DNA of 5,350 nt from an uncultured bacterium (GCA_949288685.1 CASELB010000088.1:1-5350); one strand, 5' to 3'. Positions 1 to 5,350 are shown, numbered from the stretch's first letter. Made by a program: numbers and translations. Notes: generated by a model from the sequence alone, not told the origin.

Positions 1-83
1 GAAGGCGGGATTCGAACCCGCGGTGAAGTTTCCCCCACACAAACGTTCCAGGTTTGCACCTTAAACCACTCGGACACCTCTCC
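1..83 (-). tRNA. tRNA-Ser (anticodon GGA), 3' end cut by window edge
   Basis: Read on the minus strand, the sequence folds as a class II tRNA. The 5' acceptor strand GGAGAGG (83-77) pairs with the remaining 3' acceptor bases CTTC at the window edge, with one G-U pair. The D-arm follows. The anticodon stem CAAAC/GTTTG encloses the loop CTGGAAC, giving anticodon GGA at 49-47, which reads serine codons UCC and UCU. The long variable arm (GTGGGG, loop GAAA, CTTCAC) is typical of tRNA-Ser. The T-arm is GCGGG, loop TTCGAAT, CCCGC. The last three acceptor bases, the discriminator and any encoded CCA lie before base 1. All visible arms are intact, so nothing suggests a pseudogene. Confidence 0.96.
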
Positions 84-135
84 GTGGTGTTTACTTTTTC
101 AGTTTACTTATGAAAAAGTTTGTGTTTAATGATTA

Positions 136-171
136 CCTATCTATTTTACTAAAAGATTTTTTTATTGTAAA
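136..171 (-). promoter_or_regulatory. putative sigma-70-type promoter of tRNA-Ser
   Basis: On the minus strand, TTTACA (171-166) is followed by a 17-base spacer and TAAAAT (148-143). Each hexamer matches the bacterial housekeeping consensus at five of six positions. The predicted start is near base 136, giving about 50 bases of 5' leader before the mature tRNA, which RNase P would remove. Spacing and position support it, but the region is very AT-rich, so a chance match is possible. Confidence 0.5.
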
Positions 172-198
172 TATCATTTTATAATTTGGATAATATTT

Positions 199-228
199 AG
201 ACACCTGAGAGCGATTTTTCCGGTGTCT
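199..228. repeat. intergenic inverted repeat (hairpin)
   Basis: AGACACC (199-205) pairs perfectly with GGTGTCT (222-228). Past one mismatch, bases 207-210 can pair with 217-220 (one G-U pair), leaving a six-base loop. The hairpin lies between two minus-strand genes, the tRNA and the small glycine-rich protein gene. On the plus strand it is followed only by TTATAAAA, and on the minus strand by AAATATTAT, so neither side gives a textbook U-tract. It could be a weak terminator, the end of a small RNA, or a roadblock between the two minus-strand units. Confidence 0.45.
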
Positions 229-232
229 TTAT

Positions 233-278
233 AAAAAAAACGACTCCCCTTCTGCCTGCGGATTATTAAAATGCGCAG
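233..278 (-). terminator. possible terminator of the small glycine-rich protein gene
   Basis: Downstream of the minus-strand gene ending at 313, a small stem CTGCG (278-274)/CGCAG (260-256) with a 13-base loop is followed by a G-rich stretch and a run of eight U (240-233). The U-run is what an intrinsic terminator needs, but it lies 15 bases past the stem, so the architecture is not canonical. GACT (242-245) and AGTC (305-308) could form an outer helix that would bring the structure next to the U-run. The call rests mainly on the U-run and position. Confidence 0.3.
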
Positions 279-312
279 TGATAATAATTAAATGGATTTT
301 ATAAAGTCAGGT

Positions 313-525
313 TTAGCACCACCAGCTATGGCAGTGATGGTGATGATGAGGCGGCGGAGGGAAACAACCTCCTCCCCAGAAACCGCCGAATCCCCAGATT
401 GAAGGAAATCCGCACCAGAAACCTCCAAATGGTGCCATTTTGCTCATTAAGCCAAAAGTTGCTCCCATTGCGGCTCCTGCAGCAATCCCAATTCCGACGT
501 TTTTAAAAAATGTTCCGACTGACAT
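313..525 (-). CDS. small glycine-zipper protein with His/Cys-rich C-terminus, function unknown
   Basis: I do not recognise this 70-residue protein. Residues 10-27 are hydrophobic with glycines exactly every fourth residue (G13, G17, G21, G25), a glycine zipper of the kind that packs helices inside membranes. Residues 33-53 are glycine and aromatic rich and contain the pentapeptide FGGFW twice (33-37 and 46-50). The tail has four prolines (56-59), five histidines (60-64) and C65, H66, W68, W69 and C70. With C38 and C54 that gives four cysteines and six histidines, enough to suggest metal binding or disulfides, though neither is shown. There is no cleavable signal peptide and no double-glycine leader. 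Upstream of the ATG the only ribosome-site candidate is a weak GGGGA ten bases away, and a (TA)6 run at 559-570 could supply a -10 box. The His codons are mixed CAT and CAC, and reading through a biased composition without a stop favours a real gene. The gene is divergent from the flippase-like gene. Confidence 0.7.
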   Translation of the reverse strand: MSVGTFFKNVGIGIAAGAAMGATFGLMSKMAPFGGFWCGFPSIWGFGGFWGGGCFPPPPHHHHHCHSWWC

Positions 526-653
526 AATTCTCTATTCCCCGTTGTGTTTTTTATTTCCTATATATATATAAAGTATTTTTCTCTTTAAAAATTGCTTTTT
601 TGTTACAAAAAATATTCAAATTTACGTTATAGCTCAATAACAACTCTTTACAT

Positions 654-689
654 TTGCGGGAAAGTACCGTTATGTGCTATAATTCACCT
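654..689 (+). promoter_or_regulatory. extended -10 promoter giving a leaderless flippase-like mRNA
   Basis: TGTGCTATAAT at 673-683 contains a perfect TATAAT (678-683) with the TG of an extended -10 box. A weak -35 (TTGCGG, 654-659) lies 18 bases upstream. Counting from the -10 box puts transcription start at base 690, the A of an ATG. The in-frame upstream starts (TTG at 654, ATG at 672) therefore fall inside or upstream of the promoter and are unlikely to be used. Confidence 0.65.
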
Positions 690-1691
690 ATGATGAAAAA
701 GGTTTCAGGTCTGTGTGTCACTCTGTTATTTTTAGGGCTAATCTTGTATAAGATTGACTTTGAAAATGTCTTAAGCGTTTTGAAACTTTTTCATGTTTCG
801 TATTTACCGTATATTGTAATATTTTATATCCTTTCGTTATTTTTAAGAGGTGTAAGGTGGAAACTCTTTCTTAATAATGATGTTAAATATTCCTGGCTCA
901 ACCTTGCAGAGATATCAACTGTAGGCACAATGCTTAATATTTTTATTCCCGCGCGGGCCGGTGATTTATTTAGAGCGTATTATTTAGGACAGGTTAAGAA
1001 TGAGAAAAAACTTAAAATATTTGGTTCGGTTATATTAGAACGGCTTTTTGACGGAACTGCAATATTTTTAATATTGCTTTTTTCTGTAAAATTATACTTT
1101 TCAACATCAGAAGTTATTAATTTTACGGCAACCATTGCGGGCGTTTTGTTTTTAGGCAGTCTTGCTCTTGCGTTTGCAATATTCAGATTTAATAAATTAA
1201 ATTCAATATTTGATTTTATTGAGAAGAAACTGCTTAAATCGGATGCGGAGGGCGTTCACTGGACTTCAAAACTCCGGTATCACGCAAATTCTTTCAGTGA
1301 AGGGTTTTCTGTGTTGAAAGATAATAAAGTCCTTTCTCTGTCGCTTGTTTATAGTCTTTTAATATGGGGGCTTGAGTGTGTTGTTGTATTTTTTATTATA
1401 AACTCTTTTGAACTATCTTTTCCGCCCTCGGCGGCGTTTTTTGTACTTACTTTAACTACGTTTTCAACGATGCTTCCATCAACATCTATATTTCTCGGAC
1501 CGTTTCAAGCGGCATATATTCTTGCACTCAGTATTTATGGCGCGGATAAAGAACTGGCACTTGCGATTTCTGTTGTGCATAATCTTATTTTGATGGTCAT
1601 TATATCTGCAATAGGTTTAACCTGGATGCTAAGACATAATTTTGTCGGCAGAAAAATACAACAAACGGTTGATACCAAATCGGGTGATTAG
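690..1691 (+). CDS. flippase-like integral membrane protein, LPG-synthase transmembrane-domain family (PF03706/TIGR00374 type)
   Basis: The protein (333 residues from ATG 690) is a multi-pass inner-membrane protein with roughly eight hydrophobic segments, including residues 5-22, 38-52, 124-141 and 153-172 and several beyond 225. Family landmarks are RGVRW (53-57), N83 with PARAGD (87-92) and RAYYLG (95-100), and ERLFD (117-121). This matches the domain that forms the flippase half of MprF and occurs alone in many bacteria and archaea, where it is thought to move lipids or lipid-linked sugars across the membrane. The aminoacyl-transferase half of MprF is absent and no glycosyltransferase is adjacent, so the substrate cannot be named. 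The open frame extends to 654, but I chose 690 because a strong -10 box sits at 678-683. A second ATG at 693 is also possible. There is no Shine-Dalgarno sequence, consistent with leaderless translation. Confidence 0.88.
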   Translation: MMKKVSGLCVTLLFLGLILYKIDFENVLSVLKLFHVSYLPYIVIFYILSLFLRGVRWKLFLNNDVKYSWLNLAEISTVGTMLNIFIPARAGDLFRAYYLGQVKNEKKLKIFGSVILERLFDGTAIFLILLFSVKLYFSTSEVINFTATIAGVLFLGSLALAFAIFRFNKLNSIFDFIEKKLLKSDAEGVHWTSKLRYHANSFSEGFSVLKDNKVLSLSLVYSLLIWGLECVVVFFIINSFELSFPPSAAFFVLTLTTFSTMLPSTSIFLGPFQAAYILALSIYGADKELALAISVVHNLILMVIISAIGLTWMLRHNFVGRKIQQTVDTKSGD

Positions 1692-1699
1692 TGTATAAT
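1669..1699 (+). promoter_or_regulatory. promoter of the 117-residue protein gene
   Basis: TATAAT at 1694-1699 is a perfect -10 box just after the flippase-like stop codon. TTGATA (1669-1674) matches the -35 consensus at five of six positions, with a long 19-base spacer. The predicted start near 1706 leaves a leader of about 28 bases that contains purine-rich ribosome-site candidates (GGAAGGA at 1719-1725 or thereabouts, and AGGG just before the ATG). Unlike the other promoters here, it gives a normal leadered mRNA. Confidence 0.55.
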
Positions 1700-1733
1700 A
1701 TTCATGTAAAAATAGAGGGAAGGATTTAGGGAA

Positions 1734-2087
1734 ATGTTAAATAATATTAACGATAACAATAAAGATAATTTGTTGCAGTCGCCCCTGCCTGATACTCTCG
1801 GCGCAAATAATATAGCGTTTGTAAACCGCAACCCTTACTCTAACAATCCGTATTCACAAAGTATTTATATTGATAAGACTGATATTTCCGATGCTGCGTT
1901 AAAACTTTATGAGCGCGATAATGATATCAGAAAATTTACCCAGATTGCAATGTCCGATATGAACGACTTTTCTCATATTGATTTGATGGAACAGCTTTTT
2001 GCAGAAGGTGTATCTGATCCGTTTGATGAAAAAACTATTTCAGAATTATCATCCAATCCTGAATTATGGGATGACTTAGGACTGTAA
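1734..2087 (+). CDS. small acidic protein of unknown function
   Basis: I do not recognise this 117-residue protein. It is hydrophilic, with no signal peptide or membrane segment, so probably cytoplasmic. The first 45 residues are asparagine-rich and look disordered, with a short internal duplication of N-P-Y-S (33-36 and 38-41). Residues 46-75 look like a conserved helical segment: IDKTDISDAALKLYE followed by a D-N-D-I-R-K-F pattern. The I-D-K-x-D-I-S-x-x-A stretch loosely resembles the start of the sigma-binding region of FlgM-type anti-sigma factors (D-K-V-E-I-S-x-x-A), but the similarity is short and could be chance. The C-terminus is acidic, ending in W-D-D-L-G-L. The ATG is preceded by purine-rich sites and its own promoter, which supports the gene. 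It lies between the flippase-like and TPR genes, only 21 bases before the latter. Confidence 0.78.
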   Translation: MLNNINDNNKDNLLQSPLPDTLGANNIAFVNRNPYSNNPYSQSIYIDKTDISDAALKLYERDNDIRKFTQIAMSDMNDFSHIDLMEQLFAEGVSDPFDEKTISELSSNPELWDDLGL

Positions 2088-2108
2088 ATGTGCTAAAATA
2101 TACATGTT
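2071..2108 (+). promoter_or_regulatory. extended -10 promoter of the TPR gene
   Basis: TGTGCTAAAAT at 2089-2099 carries a TAAAAT -10 box (2094-2099) with an upstream TG. ATGACT at 2071-2076 matches the -35 consensus at four of six positions with a 17-base spacer, and overlaps the end of the preceding gene. The expected start is at about 2106, zero to three bases before the ATG at 2109, so the mRNA would be leaderless or nearly so. Confidence 0.6.
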
Positions 2109-3287
2109 ATGTCGCGGATTGACTATTGGGCAGGCGCCAGTACTAATGAGTATGTGTATGATAAAGCCGGGGAGTATTATTCTAACGGCAATTATGATGA
2201 TGCGCTTACTCTTTATCGTGAATTAATGAATTCCGGCGTTGATGATGACTTATATTATAAATCCGCACTTTGTTGTAATAAGCTGGGTGATTACAATCAG
2301 GCGGCTGAATATCTGGAAAAATCTTTACGGCTTAATGACCGCAGGTTTGACGCGTTTATTTTGCTTGCGGAAATTTATACTATGCAGGGTAGAAATTCCG
2401 GAGCTATTTATAATTATACCCGTGCAAGAGCACTTAAGCCAGACCATTTGCAAACGTGTATATCGCTTTCTGAACTTTATAAAAAACAGGGGATGGAGTT
2501 TGAAGCGGTTTATTATAAAACTAAGTTTCTGCAGTTCTCAAAAGACAGACGTTCACCGGAATACAGAAGTATTAATACCGGGATTAATAATGCTCTTGCA
2601 GAAGCGGTGAGATATGAAAATTCTGCTGCACGTATTCTGGCGCGGGGAAATGCAGTGGGTGCAATAAGTGATTACAGGAATGCAATAAATATCTATCCGG
2701 TGAGTTATAATACAAATGTAGGTCTGGCGCGTGCATTAAATGATTCAGGTGACTTTAACGGGGCTTTACGTTATTTTATCAGAGCTTTGTTTTTAAATAA
2801 TAATGATAAAATGCTTTTAATGTATATAGCCTCCGTTTATTCAAGAATGAGAGATTACACACGGGCGTATTGTTTTGCCAAAAGATATTTAAACGAACTG
2901 GTTTCCGCTCATAATCAGGCAGAATATCTTAAGACAATAAAGACAATAAATTCATTGCAGCCGTATGCAAAACCGGAATCCCTTTCACGTTCCGCTGCGG
3001 AAAACTATTTTTCCTCCAACAGGTATTTTGAGGCTTATTTAGAATATGAAAATCTTTCTGTTATTTCGGACAATCAGGAGTCCGATATTCAAATACAGTT
3101 ACAGTTATTGGATTTAATGGTAAATCCGGAACAGTACTGGGCAAAACTTTATATCAGGAAAGGTCAATCGCTTTATAATTTAGGGAAAATGCGTGAGGCA
3201 GACGGCTTTTTTGCAAGGGTAATGGAACTATCCGGTCCGGATAGCGAGGAGTATAAATTAGCAAGAGCAAGCATTAGTTATGTTTAA
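2109..3287 (+). CDS. tetratricopeptide-repeat (TPR) protein
   Basis: This 392-residue protein is built largely of TPR helical hairpins, which form a superhelical scaffold for protein-protein contacts. The clearest units are at about 17-48, 49-82 (pattern L-G-D-Y-x-x-A), 83-116 (ending A-L-K-P-D), 117-148, 173-200, 202-235 (S-G-D-F-x-x-A-L), 236-265 and 347-380. Regions near 150-172 and 270-345 are more diverged. No signal peptide, membrane span or catalytic domain is visible, so a cytoplasmic adaptor or assembly role is likely and the partner is unknown. The start was chosen at ATG 2109 because it follows the -10 box at 2094-2099. An ATG at 2104 is out of frame. No Shine-Dalgarno sequence is present. 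The 3' end overlaps the next gene by 8 bases, which suggests translational coupling with it. Confidence 0.9.
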   Translation: MSRIDYWAGASTNEYVYDKAGEYYSNGNYDDALTLYRELMNSGVDDDLYYKSALCCNKLGDYNQAAEYLEKSLRLNDRRFDAFILLAEIYTMQGRNSGAIYNYTRARALKPDHLQTCISLSELYKKQGMEFEAVYYKTKFLQFSKDRRSPEYRSINTGINNALAEAVRYENSAARILARGNAVGAISDYRNAINIYPVSYNTNVGLARALNDSGDFNGALRYFIRALFLNNNDKMLLMYIASVYSRMRDYTRAYCFAKRYLNELVSAHNQAEYLKTIKTINSLQPYAKPESLSRSAAENYFSSNRYFEAYLEYENLSVISDNQESDIQIQLQLLDLMVNPEQYWAKLYIRKGQSLYNLGKMREADGFFARVMELSGPDSEEYKLARASISYV

Positions 3288-3696
3288 GTTTTTTAAACGT
3301 TTTTTTTATACAAAAATATTAAAACGAAAATATTACAGAACCGGAAAGTGTAACGGCTGCGGAAGGTGCTGCCGTAAAATTTATGTTAAAAACTTTAAAC
3401 ATGTAATAAAAGATGAAAAAGAGTTTGAAAAACTGCAATATCTACACAGGTTTTACTCTTATCTTAAAGTAATAGGCAAAGATGAAACCGGTTTAATCTT
3501 TGAATGTACCAATCTTGACCCGGAAACAAACAAATGCAAAATTCATAAATCGCGCCCCGGAATTTGCAGACGGTATCCGCAGGAAGAAATGTTAAGTATG
3601 GGCGGAGAACTTTCAGAGGGGTGCGGGTATCATCTTGAACCTATAATTCCTTTTTCGGAAGTATTAGCAAAAGTTTCTGCTAAATCAAAAAAATAG
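3280..3696 (+). CDS. YkgJ-family cysteine cluster protein (putative zinc or iron-sulfur binding)
   Basis: The 138-residue protein has the full signature of the YkgJ/UPF0153 family (PF03692). A CxxCxxCC cluster (C24, C27, C30, C31) is followed by C76, C86, the motif R92-P93-x-x-C96-R97-x-Y-P100, and C115 in E-G-C-G. These eight conserved cysteines are thought to bind metal, either zinc or an Fe-S cluster, but the biochemical role of the family is not established. The N-terminus (1-20) is strongly basic and aromatic and could contact nucleic acid or the membrane surface; this is inference. The ATG overlaps the last 8 bases of the TPR gene in another frame, and no ribosome site stands at proper distance (GAGGAG at 3245-3250 is about 30 bases away), so translation probably depends on termination of the TPR gene. 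Confidence 0.9.
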   Translation: MFKFFKRFFYTKILKRKYYRTGKCNGCGRCCRKIYVKNFKHVIKDEKEFEKLQYLHRFYSYLKVIGKDETGLIFECTNLDPETNKCKIHKSRPGICRRYPQEEMLSMGGELSEGCGYHLEPIIPFSEVLAKVSAKSKK

Positions 3697-3699
3697 GCT

Positions 3700-3716
3700 T
3701 GTGGTAAAATAAAAAT
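3700..3716 (+). promoter_or_regulatory. extended -10 promoter giving a leaderless Mini-III mRNA
   Basis: TGTGGTAAAAT at 3700-3710 contains a TAAAAT -10 box (3705-3710) with an upstream TG, directly after the stop of the cysteine-cluster gene. Transcription would start at 3717, exactly the A of the mrnC ATG. No convincing -35 hexamer is seen, which an extended -10 promoter can tolerate. It is nearly identical to the boxes at 673-683 and 2089-2099. Confidence 0.55.
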
Positions 3717-4082
3717 ATGGAAATACCAATCAGAAATTATGCACACCTCGGGGATGCTGTGTGGGAAGTTATTGTAAGAGAATATACGGTTGATAAAACG
3801 ACACGTATAGAAACCCTGCATAAACTTACGACGGAACGTGTAAATGCAAAGGCTCAGCATCAATTACTTTCACAGATTGAAAACAGACTTACAGATGAAG
3901 AGAAAGAACTGGTAAGACGTGCGCGTAATCTTGCAGTGCCGGTTTCAAGACGGAATATTCAGGCTGAATATCGTATGGCAACTGCTTTTGAAACACTGCT
4001 TGGATTCTGGTTTGTACGGGACAGAGTACGGTTTAATGAGATGAAAGAGGTCTTGTTACCATTAATACAGGTGGAGCAATAA
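3717..4082 (+). CDS. mrnC: Mini-ribonuclease III (MrnC), 23S rRNA maturation enzyme
   Basis: This 121-residue protein is a stand-alone RNase III catalytic domain without a double-stranded RNA-binding domain. The N-terminal motif LGDAVWE (11-17) carries the predicted catalytic D13 and E17. Near the C-terminus A69-R70-N71 and Y85-R86-x-A-T89-x-F-E92-x-L-L-G96 match the family, with E92 the likely second metal ligand. In Bacillus subtilis Mini-III cuts precursor 23S rRNA near both ends, with help from ribosomal protein L3; homologues also occur in cyanobacteria. It acts as a homodimer in the cytoplasm. Length is slightly below the usual 130-140 residues, mainly because of a short N-terminus. The usual Y-L-G-D-A-V-Y-E reads H-L-G-D-A-V-W-E here, a conservative change. 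There is no Shine-Dalgarno sequence; the -10 box six bases upstream points to a leaderless transcript. mutL follows after 8 bases and is probably cotranscribed. Confidence 0.92.
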   Translation: MEIPIRNYAHLGDAVWEVIVREYTVDKTTRIETLHKLTTERVNAKAQHQLLSQIENRLTDEEKELVRRARNLAVPVSRRNIQAEYRMATAFETLLGFWFVRDRVRFNEMKEVLLPLIQVEQ

Positions 4083-4090
4083 TATAAAAT

Positions 4091-5350
4091 ATGTCTAAAA
4101 TAGTCCAGCTTGATAAAAACTTAATTAATCAGATTGCAGCAGGTGAAGTCATCGAACGCCCTTCATCAGTTGTTAAAGAACTTGTAGAAAATTCTATAGA
4201 TGCCGGTTCTACACGGATAAGTATTTCTGTCGAAAATGAGTGTCGGAATATAAGAGTTGCTGATAACGGGTGCGGTATCGAATCGGAGGATATTATCCTT
4301 GCGTTCTCAAAACACGCCACAAGCAAAATTAAAAATGTAGATGACTTGTATAATATTCATACACTGGGATTTCGGGGCGAGGCTCTTGCAAGTATAATTT
4401 CAATATCAAAAGTATTTTGTACGACAAAGACTAAAACCGCGGAGTCAGGAACCCGTGTGGAATGTCAGAATAGTGAAGTTAAAAGCGTTAAGACCGGCTG
4501 CGCTGACGGAACAATTATGGATATAAGAGATTTATTTTATAATGTTCCTGCACGATTGAAGTTTTTAAAAAGTGAAAAAACAGAATTTTCATATATTTCA
4601 GACCTGATTACCACTCTGGCGATTGCTAATCCGGATGTTAGTTTTGAACTTATACACAATGGTAAAACGACTTTAAAAACAATTGGTAAAGGCGGATTAA
4701 ATGCTGTTATAAATAACCTGTTTTCTAATGATATTGCTGATAATATGAAAGAAGTTTCCAAAACGGATAAAATTTCTAAATTACAGCTTTCAGGATGTAT
4801 CAGTGTTCCGAGTTTTACCCGTTCAAGTAAAAAAGATTATTATTTATACGTTAACGGTCGTGCTGTTAAGTGTCCTGTGTTCCAACGTGCTATTGACGTT
4901 GCGTATAGAAATACAATGCCGCAGGGCAGATATCCGTTTGTAATTCTTAAGCTGGATATGCCGGCAGAAGATGTTGATGTAAATGTTCACCCGACAAAAA
5001 AAGAAGTCAGGTATAAGAATACAAATCAAATATTTAATTTTATAATGACATCTGTTACCGGTGCTCTTTCGGGGAGCCGGCTGACATTGCAGCAGGAAAC
5101 TCCGGTACAATCTCCCGATACTTCGGAGAAAGTTCTTTCATTTAATGAGTATGTTTCTCATCAGCAGGTTGTTGAAATAAAGAAGGATGAGGAAGTATAT
5201 GTAAACCCTTCTCATAGCATTTCGCCGGAGATTTTTAAACCTGATTATGAACCGGTGAAAAGAGTTCCTGTATTTCAGCAAAAATCAATAATTCCTCAAA
5301 ATACGGTTGTAGAAATAAAGAAAGAAGAAAATATAATAGGACAGTACAAA
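4091..5350 (+). CDS. mutL: DNA mismatch repair protein MutL, N-terminal 420 codons (3' end beyond window)
   Basis: MutL couples MutS mismatch recognition to strand removal. The N-terminal GHKL ATPase domain is complete: general base E30 and metal ligand N34 in V-K-E-L-V-E-N, the nucleotide loop D58-N-G60-C-G62, H75-A-T-S-K79, and GFRGEAL (93-99). The transducer domain follows, with VNGR (254-257) and H300-P-T-K303, the lysine expected to contact the ATP gamma-phosphate. From about residue 335 a polar linker begins, containing a short duplication (360-368 and 406-413). The last visible residues, I-I-G-Q-Y-K, look like the first strand of the C-terminal dimerisation domain. The endonuclease motif (DQHAxxERxxYE type) would lie beyond base 5350, so whether this MutL is a nicking enzyme cannot be told. 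The frame has no stop up to the window edge. AGGTGGAG (4069-4076), inside the mrnC end, is a possible ribosome site but lies 14 bases from the ATG. Confidence 0.96.
   Translation, partial: MSKIVQLDKNLINQIAAGEVIERPSSVVKELVENSIDAGSTRISISVENECRNIRVADNGCGIESEDIILAFSKHATSKIKNVDDLYNIHTLGFRGEALASIISISKVFCTTKTKTAESGTRVECQNSEVKSVKTGCADGTIMDIRDLFYNVPARLKFLKSEKTEFSYISDLITTLAIANPDVSFELIHNGKTTLKTIGKGGLNAVINNLFSNDIADNMKEVSKTDKISKLQLSGCISVPSFTRSSKKDYYLYVNGRAVKCPVFQRAIDVAYRNTMPQGRYPFVILKLDMPAEDVDVNVHPTKKEVRYKNTNQIFNFIMTSVTGALSGSRLTLQQETPVQSPDTSEKVLSFNEYVSHQQVVEIKKDEEVYVNPSHSISPEIFKPDYEPVKRVPVFQQKSIIPQNTVVEIKKEENIIGQYK

Noticed and set aside
331..345. His5 codons as an engineered affinity tag or vector contamination
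   Set aside because: The cluster is internal, followed by C-H-S-W-W-C and a stop, uses mixed CAT/CAC codons, and no vector sequence is nearby.
313..525. Class II bacteriocin identity for the 70-residue protein
   Set aside because: It has GxxxG motifs but no double-glycine leader cleavage site, and no immunity or ABC export gene is adjacent.
559..570. (TA)6 run as a phase-variable repeat or definite promoter of the 70-residue gene
   Set aside because: Six dinucleotide units in AT-rich DNA are weak evidence. A possible -35 (minus-strand TTTAAA at 589-584) matches only four of six positions, so it is mentioned only as a candidate -10 box.
2239..2610. 123-codon open frame on the plus strand inside the TPR gene
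   Set aside because: It overlaps the TPR gene fully in another frame, and its product has no recognisable motif, while the TPR frame shows clear repeats here.
3630..3863. 77-codon minus-strand open frame
   Set aside because: It is antisense to the end of the cysteine-cluster gene and the start of mrnC, both strongly supported by family motifs.
4080..4090. TAATAT / TATAAA strings just before the mutL ATG as another leaderless promoter
   Set aside because: Neither carries the TGTG extension, the spacing to the ATG is off compared with the three convincing boxes, and no -35 is correctly spaced. The 8-base gap to mrnC makes cotranscription the simpler reading.
4129..5110. Three minus-strand open frames (4129-4326, 4537-4761, 4844-5110)
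   Set aside because: All are antisense to conserved mutL coding sequence and their products resemble nothing.

Overview
The window is AT-rich bacterial chromosome with no sign of phage, transposon or CRISPR sequence. Six protein genes and one tRNA gene are supported, and two of these are cut by the window edges. A Mini-III type ribonuclease directly upstream of mutL points to a low-GC lineage such as Firmicutes or Cyanobacteriota rather than a proteobacterium. TPR-rich content, the lineage-specific look of the small proteins, and strong extended -10 promoters close to start codons would fit a gut Gastranaerophilales (Vampirovibrionia/Melainabacteria) genome. That placement is an inference of moderate to low confidence and rests on no database search.

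Layout. Bases 1-83 hold a minus-strand tRNA-Ser(GGA) lacking its last few 3' bases. It has a plausible promoter (-35 at 166-171, -10 at 143-148). Bases 199-278 hold two small inverted repeats and an oligo-U run on the minus strand. Bases 313-525 (minus) encode a 70-residue protein with a glycine zipper, two FGGFW repeats and a His/Cys-rich tail. All remaining genes are on the plus strand: a polytopic flippase-like membrane protein (690-1691), a 117-residue acidic protein of unknown function (1734-2087), a TPR protein (2109-3287), a YkgJ-type cysteine-cluster protein (3280-3696), a Mini-III ribonuclease (3717-4082), and the first 420 codons of MutL (4091 to the window end).

How the genes relate. 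The plus-strand genes are tightly packed: ykgJ-like starts 8 bases inside the TPR gene and mutL starts 8 bases after mrnC. They may still be several overlapping transcription units rather than one operon. Near-identical boxes of the form TGTG(C/G)TA(T/A)AAT lie just before three start codons, so that the predicted transcription start falls on or within a few bases of the ATG. This suggests leaderless or near-leaderless mRNAs for the flippase-like, TPR and Mini-III genes. The functions are mixed: membrane lipid or glycan transport, protein scaffolding, metal binding, rRNA maturation and mismatch repair. No single pathway links them, and most of the window looks like housekeeping core genome. 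The least explained items are the 70-residue glycine-zipper/His-Cys protein, the 117-residue protein and the promoter pattern.
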